In this document: in pieces, positions 3,101-6,082 of the stretch
Layout: every line of letters begins with the position of its first letter
Position numbering within the stretch: the stretch's first letter is position 1
Source of the DNA: an archaeon
GTDB taxonomy: Archaea > Aenigmatarchaeota > Aenigmatarchaeia > GW2011-AR5 > GCA-2688965
Direction: 5' to 3'
Length of the DNA: 6,082 nucleotides
Assembly: GCA_002688965.1 (NCBI GenBank)
Contig: NZEE01000061.1
Location: 1-6,082, forward strand
Notes under the pieces: model-generated
Database searches by the model: none
The model's input: only the letters and a program-made list of their open reading frames with translations
What the model was told of the DNA's origin: nothing
Position numbers and translations under genes: made by a program

Positions 3101-6082
3101 GCATTTGATATAGATACTGTCAAATTGAAAGCTACATTGACTAATTGCGAAGGTTTAAGTGTTGATTTTGAGATTTGGGAAAGTGATGATTGGCCTAATG
3201 GTGATGATGATCTTGGAATTGTACTTGAGGATGTTAAAGTTTCTGAAATTTTAGCTGAATCAAATTGGGATACTATTTGGATAGATGATTTAATCTTTAA
3301 TGAAAATGATCCTGAATATATTTTTAGAGCTATTGTTTCAGATGGAACAAATGATGTTGTTTCTGAATGGTCTGATGAGTTGAATGTAAGAAAAGCCAAA
3401 GTGAATTTTATAGAAAGTAGTATTGTAGATGCTCAAGAGATATTACAAACAGATAGGACTTGGAAGATAGAGGTTTTGGTTGATGATCCAAGAGATAATG
3501 TTGGATTTTTAGTTAGTAGTACTCCTGTAATTGATTTTGATAATCCTGTGGGTTCTTTAATGACATTAAGTGGTCCCAATACCTATTCTGCGGATATTAA
3601 TTCTTTCTTGGGAGCTTTAAGAAGCACTGGATTTGCTGAGAATGAATTAAATTTAGCTACTTATTATTATCAAATATTCTCTTTTGACGAAAATATTGGA
3701 GATGGGGAAGAGACTTCGGTAAGAAGTTTTGATATAGTTACTGAATTTACTCCTTTAAGTTGTGATAGCCCTCTTTTAGATAACGTAGAACAATGTACTA
3801 GGGTAGACCTTGGAGTTAGTTGTGCTTGGTCCCAAGGCTATGGATGTAATGCGGAATGCTTTGAAGGTTGGCAAGACAACAATGGAGACAGAATTTGTAG
3901 TGCTACTCCAGAAGGTTGTGTGAATGATACAGATTGCGATCTTGTTGCTAATACCTTTGAAGTGGACCCTAGTTCTGGGTTGCTTCAAGGACCTGATCAA
4001 TGTCCCTTAACACATGTTGAAGGATGTAGCGTTTATGGTAGGGAAGCTGGAAGTTTATTTGGTTGCGATATAGATCTTGATGCGGATGGAGTTTGTGATG
4101 GCGTTGATCAATGTTTAGGTACTGTATCTGGATGTAGTGTGGTTGGAATTGGAGCTGGTGCTGTAGATGATTACGGATGTCCTGTAAATTGTGGTTTAGA
4201 TTCTTGTAGTAGCGATTTTGCTTGCTTATGTCAAGGAAGTTGTGATCAATGTGGTAAACAAGGAGCCTTGGGTGGTCTGGCGAATATTTGTGATGCTGTG
4301 GAATGTCATGCTTGTAGAGTCGACAGTAGTTGTTATTTTGATCCCGTGATTGGTCAAATCTGGGGTAGTTGTGATGCTTGTCCTACAAGTTGTGATGGAT
4401 TTAATGAGGATTCTTGTAATGAAGTAAACACAGCATGTGAAGTAGATTGCTTGTGGAATGCTGAGAATGATGTTTGTGAAATTACGGATATTACTAATCC
4501 AGTAATAACTAATGTTGTTGTTACTACAGATGTGGGAAGTGTGATAATTGGATGGGATACTAATGAGGATTCTAACTCAACTGTTCAATATGGAACCACA
4601 CCTAGTTATGGACAAATAGTTGATAACGAGATTTTAACCCAAGCACATGTAATTAGTTTGTCTAGTTTAGGTTCTGAAACTGTTTATCATTATAGAGCTT
4701 GTTCTACTGATGCAAATAACAATAATATTTGTAGTGAAGATGGTGTTTTTACAACTTTAATTCTTGAATGTGCTATAGATATAGATTGTAATGGTGGTAA
4801 TACTTGTAATACCGAATGTGCTGTTCCTAATAATGGATGTGTTGCAGACCCTGATTGTACATACTCTCCCATAACCATTCATGGATTTAGGGTAGATAGT
4901 TGTTATAATGATGGAAATAATCCTGATGATGCGGATTGTGATAGGAGACAAGAAGTTGCTAATCAATGGTGTAGGGTAGCGAATGATCCTGGTTTCGTTG
5001 CAATTAGCTATGATGGAAGTGGAGATGACGCTAGTAGAGTTCAAGGTGCAAATGGTCAACATGGTACTGTTTACTTGCCTGCCGGCCTTGAAAATGCAGG
5101 GGATGGAAGATGTTCAAATTGCGATGGTTACTTTTTGGAGATAAGTTGTAGTGATAAAACTGGAGAGGTTTGTAATGTTGGAGAATGTAGTGGAGCTTTA
5201 GGTGTTATTGGAGGCAGTTTAGCTTGTGTAAAATTCGATCCTGAGTGTGGGGGTCCAATTGTTCCAGAATGTGTTCCTGGTGGAAATTGTAGTATTGATG
5301 ATGGAGAAGGGGTCGTTTGTAATGGAGTATTTAATGAGAATTGTGGAACTTGTATTAAATTAGAAGCTAGTTGTGGAGATAGTGAGGCTCCTGAATGTGT
5401 TGCTGGAGATGCTTGTTCAGTGGATGATGGTTGTGCTGGAACTTTTAGTACCGATGCTTGTAATGTCTGTGTAAAAACTGTTTCTAGTTGCGGTACTGGA
5501 GTTGAAGTATGTAATCTTGATTGTAGTGATGGAAATACTTGTCAAATTGGATGTGGAGCTGGATTGTGTGGTGCAGATCCTGATTGTTTTCCTGCGCCTA
5601 CTTCTGGATGTGGATTACATGATGGAGATCAAGCAAGTTGTATTAGCGAATGTAAATATAATTTACCAAGTACTAGTTGTACTGAAGAATGTTTAGATCC
5701 TTTGAGCGATACTGATAATAATGGTGTTTGTGAGGATGAGAGACCTGTTGTTAGCTTTACAACTTTAGATGGAGACCCTATAACTGGAAGTGTTAGTTTT
5801 AATGATGATGAATTTTATGAATTTAGATTTAATGCAATTAGCTCTGTTGATGATATAAGTGATAGAAGAGGAGAAATTATTCCTGAAAATATTGATGGAC
5901 GATTTTGGGTTTCTCCAATTAACCCTAGACCTGGAGATGTGATGAATATACCTGATTCTATGGGACCTGGAAGATATTCTGGAAAGGTTTGTATTGATGA
6001 TAGGTTTGGTAATAATGGTTGTGAAGATATTGATTTTGAGATTTTACCTACTTCAGGTTCAAACCATAATCCTATTGTAAAT
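2..6082 (+). CDS. Giant Cys-rich modular surface protein, internal fragment (both ends missing)
   Basis: One uninterrupted frame of 2027 codons covers the window; residue n starts at base 3n-1. The lack of any stop over 6 kb of AT-rich DNA, uniform codon use and repeated domain patterns make coding status nearly certain. The product is acidic, rich in Asp, Asn, Gly, Ser and Thr, and has about 150 Cys by hand count. Ig-like, Fn3-like and TSP3-like segments alternate with disulfide-type Cys modules. This architecture is known from extracellular adhesins and envelope proteins; no catalytic motif or transmembrane segment is visible in this slice. Signal peptide, anchor, start and ribosome binding site would lie outside. 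Arg is AGA/AGG except CGT at 2174 and CGA at 5900. A cell-surface adhesion or recognition role is inferred from architecture. I do not recognise a named gene. Confidence 0.96.
119..451 (+). other. Ig-like domain D (copy 1)
   Basis: About 110 residues with a beta-sandwich pattern. Two Cys, at 227-229 (in GDCRYEI) and 362-364 (in FKATCSDDG), are placed like the intradomain disulfide pair of Ig-like folds. The layout Cys-x-Tyr in an early strand and hydrophobic-x-Cys-x-Asp-Asp near the end is matched by the segment at 2732-3028 (AECNIY, then ARCVDD). This makes the two probable paralogous copies. It opens the larger repeat unit. A binding role is possible but no ligand site is recognisable. Confidence 0.55.
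452..787 (+). other. Cys-rich linker region 1
   Basis: A Cys-dense stretch of about 112 residues between two beta domains. It includes a C-N-C triplet (near 518-530), two adjacent Cys pairs (RYCCAVG near 580 and GSCCTGTC near 745) and several spaced single Cys. The spacing suggests compact disulfide-rich folding rather than an enzyme. I find no clear second copy in the window: domain D' at 2732-3028 runs almost straight into A2, so this region looks like an insertion specific to the first cassette. No named domain is recognised. Confidence 0.5.
788..1138 (+). repeat. Beta-sandwich domain A, copy 1
   Basis: About 117 residues. It opens with Cys followed by a Val/Trp strand (CQVTSVKW), then NVEMVATTNDCEG with Cys at 890-892, an acidic loop (DIYEDDGE), a Trp strand, and DPEYGFR at 1055-1075. 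Each landmark recurs in the same order and at nearly the same offset in 3047-3397 (TVKLKATLTNCEG, EIWESDDW, DPEYIFR). Under my boundaries both copies are 351 bases. The two Cys may form a disulfide. It is a clear paralogous pair and is followed directly by domain B in both places. The Ig-like fold is inferred; function is unknown. Confidence 0.75.
1139..1432 (+). repeat. Ig-like domain B, copy 1
   Basis: About 98 residues without Cys. It starts with a typical bacterial/archaeal Ig-like opening (KTIELISPESGEI), continues through a strand with FVLVHRQP and MTLSG at 1289-1303, and ends with a GEYEIQVIAG strand and a final IFTIIP strand. The MTLSG landmark and the place between domain A and a Cys module are shared with 3398-3760, which is longer and more diverged. 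It is likely a structural spacer in a stalk. The lack of Cys sets it apart from its neighbours. Confidence 0.6.
1433..1501 (+). repeat. Four-Cys module, degenerate copy 0
   Basis: A short module with four Cys (at 1433, 1457, 1478 and 1499) spaced 7, 6 and 6 residues apart, right after domain B1. It stands exactly where the clearer C-x-W module stands after domain B2 (3761-3847). It lacks the Trp of that module, having Cys-Glu-Leu instead. I treat it as a diverged member of the C-x-W family on position and Cys number; sequence support alone is weak. Confidence 0.45.
1502..1750 (+). repeat. Thrombospondin type 3-like calcium-type repeats (T1, T2)
   Basis: Asp/Asn runs with the TSP3 pattern D-x-D-x-D-G-x-x-D. 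The core at 1547-1618 reads NDFDGDEICDNEDDDTDNDG followed by a VLDN tail. A second is at 1682-1753 (DPDEDGVCNCP). TSP3 repeats in known families bind calcium through these carboxylates and form stiff rods. The Cys after each core fits disulfide stapling between repeats. Calcium binding is inferred from motif only. Confidence 0.8.
1751..2089 (+). repeat. Composite Cys-rich module, copy 1
   Basis: About 113 residues with around 17 Cys. Order: C-x-ST-x2-GC-x-V followed by GCP; a cluster of close Cys with CGTCG; then C-x3-C-x3-GSCY, a Gly loop, C-x2-C, and finally a C-x-W module (2012-2089, CIWVGGVC). The same order is found at 4112-4477. The first part resembles the tail of the TSP3 / OmpA-linker style motif (DGV..D.C..T..G..V...GCP). 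No metal site is assigned; CxxC spacings could hold a metal but disulfides are likelier in an exported protein. Confidence 0.65.
2090..2239 (+). repeat. Thrombospondin type 3-like repeat (T3)
   Basis: The core at 2093-2140 reads DKDSDRDGVIDRLDNC, the best match in the window to the canonical TSP3 consensus. It is followed by a DGTPSGL tail and a YGC, the usual continuation of this motif. It sits directly after composite Cys module 1. The rare CGT Arg codon is at 2174. Calcium binding is expected from the family, not shown. Confidence 0.85.
2240..2317 (+). repeat. C-x-W Cys module, copy 2
   Basis: A 26-residue module with four Cys: C-x11-C-x4-C-x-W-x5-C (CVNSDCKW in the middle). The same arrangement is seen at 2012-2089, 3761-3847 and 4391-4477, each with Cys-x-Trp as the signature. 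It is probably a small disulfide knot used as a joint. An NCT N-glycosylation sequon overlaps its first Cys. I recognise no named domain. Confidence 0.65.
2318..2578 (+). other. Cys-rich region 2
   Basis: About 87 residues with a dozen Cys, including CPVCDGNSYC (starting near 2405) and a series of C-x2/3-C spacings ending in NYCDDEVNPLC. It has no beta-domain pattern and no obvious second copy in this window. It lies between a C-x-W module and a TSP3-like repeat. It is probably disulfide-stabilised; a zinc-knuckle reading is possible but less likely in a secreted protein. Confidence 0.5.
2579..2731 (+). repeat. TSP3-like repeat (T4) and Cys tail
   Basis: The core at 2579-2638 reads DVDGDGVADNLDCNDDPDQE, matching the D-x-D-G-D-G-V-x-D-x-x-D TSP3/EF-like calcium loop pattern. 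A tail of five Cys follows (CDSNLCEQC, then GIC and PGC), closing the first large cassette. Ig-like domain D' begins immediately after the last Cys at 2729-2731. Confidence 0.8.
2732..3028 (+). repeat. Ig-like domain D' (copy 2)
   Basis: About 99 residues with a beta pattern and just two Cys, at 2831-2833 (AECNIYTND) and 2963-2965 (LHARCVDDRD). The arrangement matches domain D at 119-451, including the Cys-x-(x)-Tyr early strand and the Cys-x-Asp-Asp late strand. The two Cys probably form the intradomain disulfide. It opens the second large cassette and is joined to domain A2 by a short linker ending in Cys at 3047. Confidence 0.6.
3047..3397 (+). repeat. Beta-sandwich domain A, copy 2
   Basis: Paralog of 788-1138. 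It opens with Cys and a Trp strand (CIVSGLIW), has KATLTNCEG with Cys at 3146-3148, the EIWESDDW acidic loop, a Trp-containing middle strand, and DPEYIFR at 3308-3328. Landmark offsets from the domain start differ by only one or two residues between copies. Sequence identity is modest, so the duplication is old. A minus-strand open stretch at 3043-3399 coincides with this domain and is an antisense shadow. Confidence 0.75.
3398..3760 (+). repeat. Ig-like domain B, copy 2
   Basis: About 121 residues without Cys. It starts with KVNFIESSIV, has a WKIEVLVDDP strand, MTLSG at 3560-3574, a run of three Tyr in LATYYYQIFSFD, and a final RSFDIVTEF strand. It shares MTLSG, the lack of Cys and its position after domain A with 1139-1432, but is about 23 residues longer. 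Homology with copy 1 is probable but less secure than for domain A. Confidence 0.55.
3761..3847 (+). repeat. C-x-W Cys module, copy 3
   Basis: A 29-residue module with four Cys: C-x10-C-x8-C-x-W-x5-C, containing VSCAWSQGYGC. It follows domain B2 just as the degenerate four-Cys module follows B1. It belongs to the family also seen at 2012-2089, 2240-2317 and 4391-4477. Confidence 0.65.
3848..4111 (+). repeat. TSP3-like repeats of the second cassette (T5, T6)
   Basis: Two imperfect TSP3-like stretches. The first, 3875-4003, runs from DNNGDRIC through NDTDCDLVANTFEVDP to GPDQCP and is degenerate. The second, 4067-4114, is DIDLDADGVCDGVDQC, a good match. Between them DQCP is followed by GCSVYG and FGCDIDLD, so the repeats overlap in the usual tandem manner. 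Position and type match 1502-1750 of the first cassette. Calcium binding is inferred from the family. Confidence 0.75.
4112..4477 (+). repeat. Composite Cys-rich module, copy 2
   Basis: About 122 residues with some 20 Cys, collinear with 1751-2089. It begins C-x-GT-x-SGCSV with YGCPVNC, continues with a dense Cys cluster ending in CDQCG, then CHACRVDSSCYF, a Gly-containing loop, CDAC, and a terminal C-x-W module (4391-4477, VDCLWNAENDVC). Shared landmarks with copy 1 are GCP, SCY, C-x2-C after the loop, and C-x-W, all in the same order. It ends the second cassette and leads into the Fn3-like domain. Confidence 0.65.
4490..4765 (+). other. Fibronectin type III-like domain
   Basis: About 92 residues with a very recognisable pattern: NPVITNVVV, a strand with VIIGWDTNEDS, STVQYGTTPSYG, a His before the LSSLGSETVYHYRAC segment, then DANNNN and a final GVFTTL strand. 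The W-x-T, V-x-YG and L-x2-L-x3-T-x-Y-x-Y-R landmarks are those of Fn3 and purple acid phosphatase N-terminal-like domains. It is the only such domain in the window. The two Cys (near 4700 and 4730) are not part of the usual Fn3 core and may form an extra disulfide. It likely serves as spacer or ligand-binding unit. Confidence 0.8.
4769..4858 (+). repeat. GNTC / ADPDC Cys module, copy 1
   Basis: A 30-residue module with six Cys, following the Fn3-like domain: C-x4-DC-x2-GNTC-x3-C-x6-C-x-ADPDC. It matches 5510-5587, which shares DC-x2-GNTC-x3-C and ends C-x-ADPDC. The two copies bracket the unrecognised domain and the tandem triple repeat, so the stretch 4769-5587 may be a unit of its own. Confidence 0.65.
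4859..5170 (+). other. Unrecognised Cys-containing domain X
   Basis: About 104 residues with six Cys and a more globular composition than its neighbours. It begins with an ITIHGFRVDSCY strand, has an Asp/Asn loop, then ANQWCRVAND (Cys at 4970-4972) followed by GFVAISYDG, a Gly/Asn-rich stretch, and ends GRCSNCDGYFLEISC. The A-x2-WC-R-x(n)-G-F-x-A segment recalls the short A-x-x-[WF]-C-x3-G-[FY] signature I associate with small extracellular lectin-like or Cys-rich domains, but I cannot name a family. It has no second copy in this window. A carbohydrate-binding role would be a guess. Confidence 0.45.
5171..5494 (+). repeat. Threefold tandem Cys repeat
   Basis: Three successive units at 5171-5254, 5264-5380 and 5390-5494. 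Units 2 and 3 share PEC-x-[PA]-G-x2-CS-[IV]-DDG, then C-x-G-x-F-x4-C-x2-C-[IV]-K-x4-SCG. Unit 1 keeps the second half (ECSGAL, then ACVKFDPECGG) but has a shortened first half. The closing Cys-Gly of each unit begins at 5246, 5372 and 5489, giving periods of 42 and 39 residues. Units 2 and 3 are the most alike, so they probably arose from the latest duplication here. Each unit probably folds as a small disulfide-linked knot. Confidence 0.75.
5510..5587 (+). repeat. GNTC / ADPDC Cys module, copy 2
   Basis: A 26-residue module: C-x2-DC-x2-GNTC-x3-C-x4-C-x-ADPDC, six Cys, collinear with copy 1 at 4769-4858 but four residues shorter. It follows directly on the threefold tandem repeat and precedes a four-Cys module. 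Confidence 0.65.
5609..5680 (+). repeat. C-x-W-type Cys module with Tyr in place of Trp
   Basis: A 24-residue segment with four Cys: C-x9-C-x3-C-x-Y-x6-C (CISECKYN in the middle). It fits the C-x-W module family except that Tyr replaces the signature Trp. Spacing is close to copies 2012-2089 and 2240-2317. It is probably a diverged copy. Confidence 0.5.
5690..5743 (+). repeat. Short TSP3-like calcium-type loop (T7)
   Basis: A single acidic loop, SDTDNNGVCEDE (5705-5740), which fits D-x-D-x-N-G-V-C-x-D. It lies between the last Cys module and the final Ig-like domain, the same type of joint as other TSP3-like cores in the window. It is shorter than a full TSP3 repeat. Confidence 0.55.
5744..6049 (+). 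other. C-terminal Ig-like domain of the window
   Basis: About 102 residues with a beta-sandwich pattern. It starts PVVSFTTLDGDPITGSV, has the alternating strand FYEFRFNA, a loop with the rare CGA Arg codon at 5900, then GRYSGKVCIDDRFGNNGC and a last DIDFEIL strand. The G-x-Y-x3-V-C-x-DD ending matches the ends of the domains finishing near 118, 451 and 3028. Here two Cys (5990 and 6020) are close together in the last hairpin rather than across the sheet. Confidence 0.6.
6050..6082 (+). other. Linker and start of a further segment
   Basis: The last 11 residues, TSGSNHNPIVN, form a Ser/Asn linker followed by NPIV, a typical opening of another Ig- or cadherin-like domain. The frame stays open at the window edge, so the protein continues downstream. 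Confidence 0.5.

Noticed and set aside
3043..3399. Minus-strand open stretch of 118 codons
   Set aside because: It lies exactly antisense to beta domain A2, whose paralog and landmarks prove the plus frame. Its Ser/Thr/Ile-rich product reflects reverse reading of Asp, Glu, Asn and Ser codons, and it matches no domain pattern.
4757..5062. Minus-strand open stretch of 101 codons
   Set aside because: Antisense to the GNTC module and domain X. Ile/Thr/Ser-rich composition comes from complementing AAT, GAT and AGT codons on the plus strand.
2..6082. CRISPR array or DNA-level satellite, suggested by the many repeats
   Set aside because: The repeats are protein-level (spaced Cys and Asp patterns) with diverged DNA, unequal spacing and an intact frame throughout. 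No identical direct repeats with unique spacers are present.
2..6082. Strong excess of G over C on the plus strand as a replication or regulatory signal
   Set aside because: It is explained by the protein composition and codon choice: TGT, GAT, GGA, GTT, GAA and AGT dominate. No shift in skew marks an origin.
2..6082. A bacteriocin, toxin or enzyme domain hidden in the protein
   Set aside because: I looked for catalytic signatures such as protease triads, HExxH, nuclease or glycosidase motifs and saw none; all segments fit structural or binding modules.

Overview
The window is filled by one protein-coding frame. Frame 2 on the plus strand (codons starting at base 2) reads from base 2 to base 6082, 2027 codons, with no TAA, TAG or TGA. 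Neither the start codon nor the stop codon lies inside the window, so this is an internal slice of one giant gene. I see no intergenic DNA, RNA gene, CRISPR array, insertion sequence, promoter or terminator. The other open stretches, on both strands, are shadows of this frame.

The protein looks like a giant, cysteine-rich, acidic, modular cell-surface or secreted protein. My hand count gives about 150 Cys in 2027 residues (about 7%). Ig/cadherin-like beta-sandwich segments, one fibronectin type III-like domain and seven thrombospondin type 3-like (Asp/Asn-rich, calcium-type) stretches alternate with Cys-rich modules. Order: end of an Ig-like domain (2-118); Ig-like domain D (119-451); Cys-rich linker (452-787); beta domain A1 (788-1138); beta domain B1 (1139-1432); Cys module (1433-1501); TSP3-like repeats (1502-1750); composite Cys module (1751-2089); more TSP3-like and Cys-rich sequence (2090-2731); Ig-like domain D' (2732-3028); A2 (3047-3397); B2 (3398-3760); Cys module (3761-3847); TSP3-like repeats (3848-4111); composite Cys module copy 2 (4112-4477); Fn3-like (4490-4765); Cys-rich region with an unrecognised domain and a triple tandem repeat (4769-5743); Ig-like domain (5744-6049); start of the next segment (6050-6082).

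The most interesting structure is a large diverged internal duplication. The order D - A - B - Cys module - TSP3 - composite Cys module occurs twice, at 119-2089 and 2732-4477. Smaller duplications are nested inside and after it. The protein therefore seems to have grown by duplicating multi-domain cassettes.

Organism: the DNA is AT-rich, Arg is written almost only as AGA/AGG (I found two CGN codons), Cys is mostly TGT, and TGA is not used as a sense codon. With the Cys-rich TSP3/Ig/Fn3 architecture, this fits giant surface proteins of small-genome DPANN archaea (Woesearchaeota/Pacearchaeota-like). That is an inference from style. A Patescibacteria (CPR) or other bacterial origin cannot be excluded from this slice alone.
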